A DNA stretch of 64,000 nt from the NCBI RefSeq assembly GCF_017220215.1, contig NZ_CP071129.1, forward strand, positions 1,054,001 through 1,118,000, read 5' to 3'. Below, piece by piece: positions 1 through 8,646 of the stretch; the first letter of the stretch is position 1, and each line of letters starts with the position of its first letter. The DNA is from Caballeronia sp. M1242. Lineage in GTDB: Bacteria > Pseudomonadota > Gammaproteobacteria > Burkholderiales > Burkholderiaceae. The notes below the pieces were generated by a model that worked only from the letters and a program-made list of their open reading frames with translations, did not search any database and was not told the DNA's origin. The position numbers were made by a program, and so were the translations under genes.

Positions 1-1
1 C

Positions 2-160
2 GTCGACAGCAGTCTCGATCATCGCAAGCAACTCGCCACAGAACTCAAGTACAGCGGCGACATGAACGACTCCGCTTCGATGAACATCTGGCTGCACAAG
101 CAACTGATGCAGGCGCTCGCCGCGAACGGCGGCAAGTTGCCGGCCGATCTCGTCGGCTGA
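2..160 (+). CDS. C-terminal part of a DUF3597-type protein (5' end outside window)
   Basis: Only the last 52 codons are present and the reading frame is open to the window edge. The end of the protein contains a stretch reading LKYSGDMNDSASMNIWLHK followed by AANGGKLPADLVG. I recognise this from memory as the conserved C-terminus of DUF3597 proteins, small soluble helical proteins of unknown function. A strong intrinsic terminator follows 17 bases after the stop, so this gene ends its transcription unit. Function is unknown and family assignment rests on motif recall only. Confidence 0.7.
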   Translation, partial: VDSSLDHRKQLATELKYSGDMNDSASMNIWLHKQLMQALAANGGKLPADLVG

Positions 161-176
161 ACGCGCGCGCAAAGCA

Positions 177-222
177 AAAGCCCGCGATCCAGCATTTTCA
201 TTGCTGAATCGCGGGCTTTTTC
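177..222 (+). terminator. Intrinsic terminator after the DUF3597 gene
   Basis: A GC-rich stem, AAAGCCCGCGAT pairing with ATCGCGGGCTTT with one mismatch, continues into AGCA/TGCT around a short AT-rich loop and is followed by a T run. The A run on the left arm means it could also act on the opposite strand. Confidence 0.85.
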
Positions 223-422
223 GCGTTCATCGCTTTGCGCTGATGCAGAAAGAGGGCGTCGCAAGAGGTCGCCTGCCTGCACGTCCGCGCCTCTGATAAT
301 GCGCAAACCGTCGCGCACATGGCAGGGCGGGCGATGGCAGAGCGCCCCCTGCGACAGCGCGCAAGATTAGCCGAGCGCGCGGAGGCGGAGAATCGGACGA
401 TTCGCGCTTTCTCCTTGCAGCA

Positions 423-734
423 TCAAAGATGGTTGCGTTTCGACCGAGGACGCGCGAACTCCGCGATTGGATCGTCGGCATAAGCGGCGATCGGATCTTT
501 GTCGAACGGTGAAGCTGTCTGCGGCGTTTTCGAACGGCTCGGCTGCGAAGGCGCGCGCGACGCTGCCGCGCCCGAAGCGGCGGCCGCTTTCTCGCTGGTG
601 CGCGGCGCCGTCTGCGAGTGCGTGACGTTGCCGGCTCCGATCCACTCTTCGGAGTACTTGGCGAAGGCGGCAGTGTTCAGTGTCAGGACGGCGACGGGAA
701 ACAGGAGAGCGAAGCAGGCGTTTCGTACGAGCAT
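423..734 (-). CDS. Small exported protein of unknown function
   Basis: A 103-residue protein with a clear Sec signal peptide: Arg4, a hydrophobic core from about residue 6 to 19, and an AFA cleavage site before Lys26. The mature part of about 78 residues is rich in Ala, Ser, Pro and Lys, predicted to be mostly disordered, and ends in a basic segment. A purine-rich ribosome site (AAGAAAG) sits 5 bases before the ATG. I do not recognise a family. It is probably periplasmic. It is transcribed alone and toward the terminator at 177-222, which could serve both sides. Confidence 0.65.
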   Translation of the reverse strand: MLVRNACFALLFPVAVLTLNTAAFAKYSEEWIGAGNVTHSQTAPRTSEKAAAASGAAASRAPSQPSRSKTPQTASPFDKDPIAAYADDPIAEFARPRSKRNHL

Positions 735-854
735 GGTCTTTCTTCTTGTCGTTTTCGATTTCTAAGCGCGTTACGGTGACGGCCGCGCGACATGGCGCGC
801 GCGGCCCGATCCATCACCGATTGCTTAGCGCGTTAGATGGGACGAACCCGTCGC

Positions 855-1229
855 TCAATGCGCGATGACCATCTGGTCCGGCTGGTGATTTTCGGCGTCG
901 AAGTGCAGCGCGGAATTCGCCGCCTGCTCCTGCATGAGGAACTCGCGCGCGGCCTGCACGCCGCGGTCGTACGACGCGCGCGCGGTGTGTTCTTCCAGTG
1001 CCGAGATGAGCGGAATCTGTTCTTCGGCGACCGAGTGCAGAAGACTCAGAATGTCGCGGCGCATCGACTCGGGGTACGAACAGAAGTGCTCGAAGCCGCC
1101 GGGCGCCGCGACAATATTGACGAGCGACGTCAGCAAACGCGCGCGGTTCAGGCAGTGCTCCTTGATGTGCGTGGAGTGCGACAGGGTTGCGCGGCCGTTC
1201 GCGTCGACGGAAATGTGCAGGTCTTTCAT
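855..1229 (-). CDS. Hypothetical 124-residue protein
   Basis: No signal peptide or membrane segment is visible. The N-terminus (MKDLHISVDANGRATLSHS) looks like a short beta hairpin; residues about 20-110 look helical and contain a Cys at 26 and another near 50. The C-terminal tail is His/Asp/Gln rich. A GAGG ribosome site lies 8 bases before the ATG. It is flanked by other small orphan genes on the same strand, with gaps too long for tight coupling. I do not recognise the family. Coding potential is supported by length, start context and amino-acid composition unlike the shadow frames. Confidence 0.6.
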   Translation of the reverse strand: MKDLHISVDANGRATLSHSTHIKEHCLNRARLLTSLVNIVAAPGGFEHFCSYPESMRRDILSLLHSVAEEQIPLISALEEHTARASYDRGVQAAREFLMQEQAANSALHFDAENHQPDQMVIAH

Positions 1230-1434
1230 GATGCGAGCCTCATTTTTCGGAAGAATGCGGCATTAAATCGGCTCGCCGGACAAAATACAGCAGGACTTTT
1301 CCTATTCGCGCAGTCGGCAACGATCCTTTACGTTTTCCGTCGATGAGTCAGAGATCGGCTCGCGACGGCCACGCGCAGCAACGCCGGTTCGCCGTCCGGC
1401 GTCGCTGTGCGGCCTCCATCTGACGGCGTGAGCG

Positions 1435-1716
1435 TTACTGCTTCATCGTCCCGGTGGACTTAGATCCGCGCGCCGGCGGTTGCGACGTATCCGGCGACAT
1501 GCCTTGCTCGCGCTTTTGCATGAGCGTGCCGCTTCCGGACGTGCCGGAAGGCGCGCCGCCTTGCGACGCATCGTTTGCGCCCCCCGGCGACGCGTTCTGT
1601 CCCTGCTGCTGCGTCTGTGGGCGTTGGTTCAACTGGTCGCGCGACATCTCCTGCGCGAGGGAGGCGGTACTGGCAAGCGCGAGAAGGGCGCCTGCGATCG
1701 CTGCGGTCGCTTTCAT
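1435..1716 (-). CDS. Small exported Gln/Gly/Ser-rich protein
   Basis: A 93-residue protein with a signal peptide: Lys2, hydrophobic stretch 5-18, cleavage at SLA before Gln22. The mature region is low-complexity, dominated by Gln, Gly, Ser, Pro and Asn, with KR and KS patches, and is very likely intrinsically disordered in the periplasm. The frame extends upstream to 1842, but the ATG at 1716 is chosen because a GGAGA ribosome site lies just before it and the signal peptide begins there. No family recognised. Confidence 0.65.
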   Translation of the reverse strand: MKATAAIAGALLALASTASLAQEMSRDQLNQRPQTQQQGQNASPGGANDASQGGAPSGTSGSGTLMQKREQGMSPDTSQPPARGSKSTGTMKQ

Positions 1717-1929
1717 GGCTGTCTCCTGGTTCCAGGCGCGAGGCGCGCCGTGCAGAGGAACTAGCATCGGCTGTGCCGCGCTCTTTAGACGAAACGTGCC
1801 GCATATCTCAAAACCATCTACGATGATTATTGGCGCTACCAAACGGATGCCGATTCATTACAATTCGCGCTCCAAACGAACCTGAGCCGCCCGAATTCGA
1901 GTCAATGGGCCAATCCAACGGAGTGTTTC

Positions 1930-2511
1930 ATGTCGATCACACTGAACGATTTATTGGCATGGAGCGAAAGCTTGCCGGACCGCAATAGCGACGAAGCGAA
2001 AATGCTCGACGCTCTCATCGAGAAACGCGAAACGGAATTGAGATCGCGTATTGCCGATCTGATTGCCGCTGTGAGTCAGCAAGAGAACTGGAAACTGCAT
2101 CGTTGTGCGGCAACGGCACGGCGTATCGAACGGACTTCCACTGCGCACCTCGAGGCGGTTTATGAATATTTTCGGGATCGCAACGAAGGGCGCTTGCATT
2201 TCGAAGCGCCCGAGATTCTCGCCGATTCTTTCGTCGACGGTCAGGCCGGCCCCGATCGGCTGAGCGTGCCCGTCGTGACGAACGGCGACGCGAATTACGC
2301 GATCAAGGTGGGAACGCCGGCCGAGCCGATCGTGAACCTCTACGGGCGGATGAAGAATCTCGAAGCGCGGCTGGCCGATACGCCCGGCATCGCGTGCGGC
2401 ATTCAGGGCATCCGAATCATGCGAATGGTGGCGCTGATGTCGAAAGCGCGCTCGGCGCAACTTGCCAATTTGCGCGTGAGCGGAATGCAGGCCGTCTACC
2501 GGCACATGTAA
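1930..2511 (+). CDS. Hypothetical 193-residue soluble protein
   Basis: No signal peptide or transmembrane segment. Residues about 8-80 look helical and charged (DSLPDRNSDEAKMLDALIEKR-like composition). A central part (about 95-140) looks like beta strands with a short VPVVTNGDANYAIKV segment. The C-terminal 50 residues are helical with several methionines. It sits alone between two gaps of 200-270 bases, with an upstream AT-richer region likely to hold its promoter. I do not recognise any domain. Coding status rests on length and on codon use that follows its neighbours. Confidence 0.6.
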   Translation: MSITLNDLLAWSESLPDRNSDEAKMLDALIEKRETELRSRIADLIAAVSQQENWKLHRCAATARRIERTSTAHLEAVYEYFRDRNEGRLHFEAPEILADSFVDGQAGPDRLSVPVVTNGDANYAIKVGTPAEPIVNLYGRMKNLEARLADTPGIACGIQGIRIMRMVALMSKARSAQLANLRVSGMQAVYRHM

Positions 2512-2598
2512 TGATTTGTGCCCGCGAAACGAAAAGCGGCTTTACGCACCATTTACCGCATTGACTCGCGGAGGGTTTTGTCGCTCGCGCAGCTTCGA

Positions 2599-2626
2599 TT
2601 GCATCTGGAAATCGCTCGCCTATACT
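2599..2626 (+). promoter_or_regulatory. Possible sigma-70 promoter for the DUF2968 gene
   Basis: TTGCAT and TATACT are separated by 16 bases in an AT-richer gap of 272 bases. The leader to the start at 2784 would be about 150 bases. Pattern match only. Confidence 0.35.
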
Positions 2627-2783
2627 GTTTCATCAGCCGAAAATTCGGTCAATTTGCATCGCCGCTCGTTCGTTATCCAGAATAATCACTGCGAATATTC
2701 AAAATATGCGACGCGGATAAAAGCACCCTGGCTGTCGTCAGGAACCGTCAAAATCGCAGCCGTAAGTCAAACGTGGAGTCATC

Positions 2784-3521
2784 GTGAAAAGCCTGCTGAG
2801 CAGACGAGGCACATTGCTCGATAACGCGCCGTCGTTTCTCCTGCGCCAAAAACCGAATGCTCCGGTTCGCTTCGCTGCGCAGAACAAGCCCGACGGACTC
2901 GAGTCCTCCGACGAAGCGGCACCCGCCGCGCCTTCGACCGCCACCCGCGTCACGCCGCTGCGCCCGAACGGCGCGTCGACGCCGTTCGCCACGCACGCTC
3001 TGCAGGCGGCGCAAATTGCCGAGGTGGAGTGGCTGATCCAGCAGTCGACGCTCGCCGTTTTCCGGACATTTCAGAGTTTCGCGTATAGTGCGAGCCTGCT
3101 GTTCTATCCGCGCGACCTGACGTACTATGCCGTGCTCTATCATGAGGACGCCGTATGGCGCGTGCTGAAAGCGGGCGATATCGACGCCGCCGAGCCCGCG
3201 TTCCGTCATTTCGTCGAGCAGGCAGTGCGGCTCGCGGAAGCGGAATTGCGGCGCGCGCACTTGCAGGCGCAAAACGAGCAGTTCGCACGGCTGATTGCCG
3301 AGTCGGAAGCGCAGGTCGAACGTTCTCGCGTGGATCTCCAGCGCGGCAGTACGCAGGACCAGGAAGTGGCGCTCAGGCAACAAGAGGTGCGCAAGGATCT
3401 CGCGCAGCTCGAAGCCCGGCGCGTTGCGGCTCAGGCGCAGCTGAGTAAGTTGCAACGGCAAATGCACCAGCTCGCCGCGACCAGCAACGAAACGGTGCCA
3501 CATCTGCCATCGGGGCGTTGA
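2784..3521 (+). CDS. DUF2968 family protein
   Basis: A 245-residue protein. Residues 1-70 are basic and low-complexity, unlike a standard signal peptide. From about residue 78 (AEVEWLIQQS) through LLFYPRDLTYYAVLY and VWRVLKAGD it matches the pattern I know for DUF2968, a family seen mainly in Burkholderiales. Residues about 145-235 form a long charged coiled coil rich in Glu, Gln, Arg and Ala. Function in this family is unknown. The odd feature is the N-terminus: the start at 2784 (after a weak ribosome site) gives a basic leader rather than a lipoprotein or Sec signal. It is monocistronic. Confidence 0.75.
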   Translation: MKSLLSRRGTLLDNAPSFLLRQKPNAPVRFAAQNKPDGLESSDEAAPAAPSTATRVTPLRPNGASTPFATHALQAAQIAEVEWLIQQSTLAVFRTFQSFAYSASLLFYPRDLTYYAVLYHEDAVWRVLKAGDIDAAEPAFRHFVEQAVRLAEAELRRAHLQAQNEQFARLIAESEAQVERSRVDLQRGSTQDQEVALRQQEVRKDLAQLEARRVAAQAQLSKLQRQMHQLAATSNETVPHLPSGR

Positions 3522-3546
3522 GGCAAAATCTCGGGCGCTCGCGCCG

Positions 3547-3783
3547 TCAGGCGTCTCTCCGCTCGTCTCTGGCGGCGTACGGAACGCGAGTCTGCGAAAT
3601 GTAGCTGCTGAGCCCGCGACCGGCGCGGGCGCGCCGCTTCATTTGCTCGACGTGCGCGCGGCCCGACTCGCGGTAGTTGTAGAGATACGTCCGCCCGTCG
3701 GCGAAGCGCACGCGAATGCCGTCGCGCAGAATCTCGTAAGCCGACACGCCGGAATTGCCCGCAACGTTCCGATAGGGCTGCAT
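3547..3783 (-). CDS. Small KTSC-like hypothetical protein
   Basis: A 78-residue protein. The core reads SGVSAYEILRDGIRVRFADG followed by RTYLYNY and then an ESGRAHVEQMK helix and GRGLSSYI. This matches a widespread small beta-rich family related to KTSC domains, of unknown function. The frame is open to 3837, but the ATG at 3783 has a GGAGAA ribosome site and gives the usual MQPYRN-type start. It converges on the DUF2968 gene with 25 bases between the stops. Confidence 0.65.
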   Translation of the reverse strand: MQPYRNVAGNSGVSAYEILRDGIRVRFADGRTYLYNYRESGRAHVEQMKRRARAGRGLSSYISQTRVPYAARDERRDA

Positions 3784-3911
3784 AAGCGTTTTCTCCGCAC
3801 GTTCTCGCCGCAGGGCGGGCGGCAAGGATTTAATCAAAGCCGGTACTAAAGAATTTCCGGTTCCGGCCGATATCGTTGTTATGTGTCAGCGGCCGGGGCC
3901 AGAAGGGTGTC

Positions 3912-4157
3912 ATGGATAAAGATCAATTGCCGTTTCTCGATTCAAACGATCCGCATTTCCAGCACGCGCGCGCGCTGAGTCTGTCCGTCGGCGCGATCCG
4001 TCGCGCGCAGGGCAAGTGCAGCCCGAACGACTTCCCGGTCGGCTCGCTCGAATGGCACTTTGCGGTGGAAGAGTTCGCAACCGATGTCCTGCGCGTGCTC
4101 ATGGGCGACGACGCGCAAGACGTCGACTTGCCGCTCGGCGAGCGTCCGCTCGACTGA
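3912..4157 (+). CDS. Hypothetical 81-residue acidic protein
   Basis: A small acidic protein (many Asp and Glu) with no signal peptide, no membrane segment and no known motif. The middle (about 25-65) is predicted helical. The frame extends upstream to 3876, but the ATG at 3912, preceded by AGAAGGGTGTC with a usable GAAGGG site, is the better start. It ends 36 bases before the convergent PRC-barrel gene. No function can be proposed. Confidence 0.55.
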   Translation: MDKDQLPFLDSNDPHFQHARALSLSVGAIRRAQGKCSPNDFPVGSLEWHFAVEEFATDVLRVLMGDDAQDVDLPLGERPLD

Positions 4158-4192
4158 TTGCCGCTCACGCGCGCCGTCCGGCGCGCGCTTCG

Positions 4193-4729
4193 CTACAGCT
4201 TCACGCCGCCGGCTTCCGGCGCGTCGACGCCGCCGGGCGGGATCGCGCCCGTGTCGGTGACGTCGTTTGTGCTCGGCGCGCCGGGCCCGCTGGACCCGCT
4301 CGACCCGCTCGACCAGTACGGCTCGCGCCCATAGTGCTGATGCACCGAGCTCGCCCAGACGGGATCGGCCATCGACGGCCACGCGTCCTTGTCGAATCCC
4401 GGCGAATTGCGCACCTGGTCGGCCGTCGCCGCGAGGCGAAAGCAGCGGTTGTCCGTGTCGAGCGTCAGCGCGCTCCAAGGCACGGCCAGCAGCTTGTCCC
4501 CGATGCCGAGAAAGCCGCCACTCGACAGCACCGCGTACGCCACGCGGCCGCTCGTCACATCCAGCATGATTTCCTTGAGCGAGCCGACGTCGTGCCCGTC
4601 GCTGCTCAGCACCGCGTTGCCATCCAGCGTGCTCGCCGCCATGACGTCGGGGCCGGGACCCGCGGCCGTCGCGGCGCCCTTGCCGATGATCTTTGCACCA
4701 CCGGACGATTCCTCCATCGGTCGGTTCAT
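4193..4729 (-). CDS. PRC-barrel domain protein
   Basis: A 178-residue protein with a PRC-barrel-like core at about residues 33-105: a DVGSLKEIMLDVTSGRVAYAV segment shortened around GGFLGIGDKLLAVPW, the two hallmark strands of this family. PRC barrels occur in the photosynthetic reaction-centre H subunit and in RimM, and in many stress-associated soluble proteins. The C-terminal 50 residues form a Ser/Gly/Pro linker with SSG repeats. The ATG at 4729 is chosen over 4837 because an AAGGAG ribosome site lies 7 bases upstream. The specific role is unknown. Confidence 0.75.
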   Translation of the reverse strand: MNRPMEESSGGAKIIGKGAATAAGPGPDVMAASTLDGNAVLSSDGHDVGSLKEIMLDVTSGRVAYAVLSSGGFLGIGDKLLAVPWSALTLDTDNRCFRLAATADQVRNSPGFDKDAWPSMADPVWASSVHQHYGREPYWSSGSSGSSGPGAPSTNDVTDTGAIPPGGVDAPEAGGVKL

Positions 4730-4902
4730 GATCTGCTCCTTGGCGTTTCCTTGATGTTCAGGCGTGTGTCTGGCTGACCGTTCATCGTTGCCCGGTTTGC
4801 TGCGTCGATTCTTGTTCGGGCTCCTCTCGATAAGCAATTCCCGCGCCCGTGCGCCCGCCGCGTTCTGCTAAGCTGCGGGCTCGTTCATCCTTCGTGCCGC
4901 CC

Positions 4903-5595
4903 ATGATCGAATTCGAGGAACTGCTCGCCGTCGCCTACAAGAGGGAACGTCTGGAAAGCCGCCGGCTCGTCAAGAGCGCGGCCTTTTCCGAGCACGCGGC
5001 GCTCGTGAAGACGCTGACGAAGGCAGCGGGCACGCAGTCCTTGAGAGAATTGGTCGATGCGCGTCGCGCCGCGCACGCGCGAGCCGCCGACGCGCTGCGC
5101 CAGCGCAGGCTGGCGCGTGCGAACCGCCCGCCGCGGCCGCATTCCTCCGCGCCGCGACCGGACGATGCCAGCGCGTGGACAGGCTGGTTCGACGGTTCCG
5201 CGCTGCCGAATCCGGGGCGCATCGGTATCGGCGCGGTGCTCAAGAGTCCGGAGGGCCGCACGCTGCAAATCAGCGCGACGGCGGGGCAAGGCGACAGCAG
5301 CGTGGCCGAGTATCTCGCGCTGACTGCGCTCCTCGAAGCGGCGCAGCGCGAAGGCGCCGCCAATCTGACGATCTATGGCGACAGCCGCGTGGTCATCGAC
5401 GACGTTCGGGGCGGCGAAGCCGAGGGCATCCGCTCGCTCGCGGATCACGCGGCGCGCGTGCGGAAGCTCATCGCGCAAATCGGCAAAGTTCGCCTGCAAT
5501 GGATTCCGCGCGCCCGCAACGCGCACGCGGACCGGCTGTCGCGCGAGGCGCTCGCCGTCGCCGATGCGCCCGCGTGCGCCGTGTCGGCGGCCTGA
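4903..5595 (+). CDS. RNase HI-like protein with an extra N-terminal region
   Basis: A 230-residue protein. Residues about 91-220 form an RNase H type 1 domain with the acidic catalytic set visible: Asp97 in DGSALPNPG, Glu136 in VAEYLAL, Asp160 in YGDSRVV and Asp210 in NAHADRLSR. The family hydrolyses RNA in RNA:DNA hybrids, and a complete quartet suggests activity. The first 90 residues are helical, basic and rich in Ala/Arg, unlike classic RnhA of about 150 residues. The ATG at 4903 is the likely start, and an in-frame ATG at 4849 is less attractive. This is not the housekeeping rnhA type but a reverse-transcriptase-like RNase H paralogue. Confidence 0.75.
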   Translation: MIEFEELLAVAYKRERLESRRLVKSAAFSEHAALVKTLTKAAGTQSLRELVDARRAAHARAADALRQRRLARANRPPRPHSSAPRPDDASAWTGWFDGSALPNPGRIGIGAVLKSPEGRTLQISATAGQGDSSVAEYLALTALLEAAQREGAANLTIYGDSRVVIDDVRGGEAEGIRSLADHAARVRKLIAQIGKVRLQWIPRARNAHADRLSREALAVADAPACAVSAA

Positions 5596-5598
5596 CGG

Positions 5599-6342
5599 TC
5601 AGCCGAGTTCGCGGATATCCGCGGTCGGCGTGCTGCCGAAGGCATCGCTCAGCAGGAAATCGACGAGCTTGCTTGCCGACTGCTCGGGCGTCGCGAGCTG
5701 GCCCTCGCGCTTAAGCGTATCGAAGCGCTCCCGCAGAGGGAAACGCTCGAGCGCGGTGCCGCGAATCTCGGCTTGCATGTCCGTATCGACGACGCCCGGC
5801 GCGACGCTGCAAATGCGCAAGCCGCCGTTGTCGTCGAGCGCGACCGCCCGCGCGTGATGGTCGAGCGCGGCCTTCGTCGCGCAGTAGATGCTCCAGCCGG
5901 GATACGCGTTGCGCGCCGCGCCGCTCGAAATATGGGCGACGCGCCGGTCCGCCACGTGCGCGCTCGCGGCGGCGAAGGCTGCGGCAAGCATCAGCGGAGC
6001 CGCGACGTTGACGCTGACTGCGCGCGCGACCGCACCCGCATGCTGATCCGCGAGCGGACCGACCGGCGCGAGCATCCCGGCATTGTTGACGAGCAGCACG
6101 CGATCGGCGCGCGCCAGAAAGCGGCCGAGCGCGCCGTCCGCGAGCCAGGCGCCGAGCGCGGCCAGATCGGCGAGATCCAGCTCGGCTTCGTGCAGCCGGC
6201 CGGGAAAGCGCGCCGCCAGCGCTGCATTGCGTTTGCGCGAGATCGCGAGAATCTCGGCGTCGCGGGAGAGCAGGGCGTCGGCGAGCGCCGCGCCGAGGCC
6301 GCGCGTGTGGCCGGTAACGATCGCGAGAGTGGTCTGTGGCAT
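5599..6342 (-). CDS. SDR family oxidoreductase
   Basis: A classical short-chain dehydrogenase of about 247 residues. The NAD(P)-binding TGxxxGLG motif is at 10-17, the NNAG motif follows near residue 87, the catalytic Ser is in HISSGAA (about 140), and Tyr153/Lys157 are in IYCATK. A basic Arg36/Lys37 after the second strand suggests NADPH preference. It resembles sepiapterin/benzil reductase-type SDRs, but the substrate is not determined. The start is uncertain: ATG 6360 adds six residues and neither site has a strong ribosome site. It is convergent with the RNase H gene, with the stops 3 bases apart. Confidence 0.8.
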   Translation of the reverse strand: MPQTTLAIVTGHTRGLGAALADALLSRDAEILAISRKRNAALAARFPGRLHEAELDLADLAALGAWLADGALGRFLARADRVLLVNNAGMLAPVGPLADQHAGAVARAVSVNVAAPLMLAAAFAAASAHVADRRVAHISSGAARNAYPGWSIYCATKAALDHHARAVALDDNGGLRICSVAPGVVDTDMQAEIRGTALERFPLRERFDTLKREGQLATPEQSASKLVDFLLSDAFGSTPTADIRELG

Positions 6343-6546
6343 GGAGAGGTCCGTTTGCATGAAAGGAGCCGATGTCTTCCGATTCTAGCGGCGCTCGCCT
6401 CAATAGCGCCGAAATGCCGGATTGGAAAGGGGCTCGCGCTCATCCGTTGGTAATGAGTCACATCTGCGCGACGGGCGCTTTTTTACCTGACAAGATGCGC
6501 TGCAGAATCGACAATCGTCAGCCGCGAAACGATCTGGAGTTTTTTC

Positions 6547-7725
6547 ATGCCCATCCGTCCAACCGCGCGCAAGGCCGCGCCGTCCGTCAGCCGTGCCCGG
6601 CGCACAGCATCTCCCGCAGCCGCCCGCCCGAACTTCGCGGCAGCGCTCGCGGCCTGCATCGGATTCATCGGCGTGCCCGGCGCGGCATGGGCGCAAAGCT
6701 CAGTGCAGCTCTATGGCGAACTGGACGCCGGCCTCGCGTATGTCAGCAATGTCGGCGGGCATGCGCAGTACCGGCTGACGACCGGCACCATCGACGGCAG
6801 CTATTGGGGGCTGCAAGGCAGCGAAGATCTGGGCGGCGGCGCGCGGGCGATCTTCCGGCTCGAACGCGGCTACGCGGTGTCGACGGGGCAGGGGCTCAAC
6901 GATCACCCGATGTACGTCGGCCTCGGCACCGACGCGCTCGGCACGCTCACGTTCGGCCGTCAGTACGACTCCATCCACGACTATTTCGCGCCCTTCACGC
7001 TGACGGGCGGCACGGGCGGCACGGCCTTCGCGCATGTGCTCGACAACGACAACGCGAACAACTCGTTCCTCGCGGCCAACTCCGTCAAATACACGAGCGC
7101 GACGTACGGCGGCTTCAGCTTCGGCGGCTTGTACGCGTTCTCGAACGCGGCGGGCGGGTTCGCGAATAACCGCGCGTACAGCGTCGGCGCCAACTACACG
7201 CTCGATTCGTTCAGCGCCGGGGCGGCCTATCTGCACAACGACGGACGCGGCAACACGACCGGCGGCGCGTACGACGCGCTCGCGCTGCCCGGCAACGCGC
7301 CGGGCGCCGTCATCGCGGCCAACGTGCAGCGGCAGAACACCTTCGGCGTCGCGATGAGCTACGGCATCGGCGACTTTCAGCTTGCCGGCGCGTTCTCCCG
7401 CTCGATCAATTCCGGGGTGAACGACGCGGATACCGGCGCTGCGCTGCCCTCGCTCGCGCTCAATAACTACGAGATCAACGGCATCTACAAGCTGACGCCC
7501 GCGATCCTGCTCGCCGGCATGTACGTGTACACGAACGGCGGCGGCGCGCACTGGCACGAAGGCGCGTTGCAGGTGGACTATCTGCTGGGCAAGCGCACCG
7601 ACGTGTATGTCGAGTCCATCTATCAGCGCGCGTCGTCGGACGCGCCCGCCGTCATCAACACGAGCGACCCGTCGAGCGGCCGCAATCAGTTGATGTTCAC
7701 GACAGGCATTCGCCACCGCTTCTGA
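6547..7725 (+). CDS. Gram-negative porin (OmpC/trimeric, Burkholderia type)
   Basis: A 392-residue outer-membrane protein. After an AWA cleavage site before Gln50 the mature chain begins SSVQLYGELDAGLAYVSN, the standard start of beta-proteobacterial porins. It then alternates amphipathic strands and loops and ends in TTGIRHRF, with the C-terminal Phe required for assembly. GSEDLGGGARAIFRLE and TFGRQYDS are also family hallmarks. The signal peptide is unusually long, with a basic n-region of about 28 residues. The ATG at 6547 is supported by a CTGGAG site. It forms water-filled channels for small hydrophilic solutes. Specificity cannot be told. Confidence 0.93.
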   Translation: MPIRPTARKAAPSVSRARRTASPAAARPNFAAALAACIGFIGVPGAAWAQSSVQLYGELDAGLAYVSNVGGHAQYRLTTGTIDGSYWGLQGSEDLGGGARAIFRLERGYAVSTGQGLNDHPMYVGLGTDALGTLTFGRQYDSIHDYFAPFTLTGGTGGTAFAHVLDNDNANNSFLAANSVKYTSATYGGFSFGGLYAFSNAAGGFANNRAYSVGANYTLDSFSAGAAYLHNDGRGNTTGGAYDALALPGNAPGAVIAANVQRQNTFGVAMSYGIGDFQLAGAFSRSINSGVNDADTGAALPSLALNNYEINGIYKLTPAILLAGMYVYTNGGGAHWHEGALQVDYLLGKRTDVYVESIYQRASSDAPAVINTSDPSSGRNQLMFTTGIRHRF

Positions 7726-7772
7726 ATCTGTTAATTTGGCGAGAATCCGTTGCTCGCCTCGAAGGGGGTCTC

Positions 7773-8399
7773 ATGTCGATTCAGACGTTCTCGCTGTTCG
7801 TGCCGGCGTGTTTCGCCATCAACATGGCGTTCGGGCCGAACAACATGCTCTCGCTTTCTAACGGCGCGCGTCGAGGCGTGCGCGTGTCGGTGCTCGCGTC
7901 GTTCGGACGGCTCGCCGCGTTCGCCGTCATGATCGCGATTGCCGGCTTGGGACTCGGCGCGTTGCTGCTCGCGTCCGAGACGCTTTTCACGGCGATCAAG
8001 CTCGTGGGCGCGGCTTACCTCGTGTGGATCGGCATCAAGCTGATCCGCTCGGGACCGCAAACCGTCACGGGCGCGGAGGGCGCGGGCGCTGCCGGACTGG
8101 CGCGGCTCACGAAGCAGGAGTTTCTCGTCGCCGCCGGTAATCCGAAAGCGATTCTCGTCTTCACCGCCTTCTTTCCGCAATTCGTCGACCGCGGCGCGTA
8201 TGCGACGAGCTTTGCGATTCTCGGCGCGATATTCCTGCTGTTCGAGCTTGTCGCGATCGTCATTTACGCGGCGCTCGGCGCGCGACTCGGTACGCTTTCG
8301 CGCGGCGCTCGCGGTTTCAGGTGGTTCAATCGCGTGAGCGGCGCGCTGATGGTCGGCTTCGGCGTGATGCTCGCGCTGGTGCGCCGTCCGGCGGCCTGA
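7773..8399 (+). CDS. LysE family translocator
   Basis: A 208-residue inner-membrane protein with about six hydrophobic segments and the family features: FAINMAFGPNN near the N-terminus (residues about 12-22), GAAYLVWIGIKLIRS in the middle, and AAGNPKAILVFTAFFPQF after the central loop. LysE/RhtB proteins export amino acids or homoserine lactone-like compounds using the proton gradient. An AAGGGGG ribosome site lies upstream of the ATG. It follows the porin by 47 bases and might be co-transcribed, but there is no functional link visible. The substrate is unknown. Confidence 0.9.
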   Translation: MSIQTFSLFVPACFAINMAFGPNNMLSLSNGARRGVRVSVLASFGRLAAFAVMIAIAGLGLGALLLASETLFTAIKLVGAAYLVWIGIKLIRSGPQTVTGAEGAGAAGLARLTKQEFLVAAGNPKAILVFTAFFPQFVDRGAYATSFAILGAIFLLFELVAIVIYAALGARLGTLSRGARGFRWFNRVSGALMVGFGVMLALVRRPAA

Positions 8400-8646
8400 G
8401 AACGCGCCTCGTCCGCGCACCGGGACGTTTGTCATTTTTCTTTTCACGATTTTCTCCAATCGCGCGTTTGAAAGCTCGGCGACTTGATTCGGAATAAGTC
8501 GTTGCGGCTTATGCACGCCTTCTCAAGCAGCGATAAGCGATAATCACGTGCTTTTCCTCAGTCGTCGTCTGTTTAGGACGAGTTCGTTTCAATCTTTACG
8601 CGTTTTCGAAGGCGTCGTACCGCTTCTGTGGTTGAAGGAATTTCCC

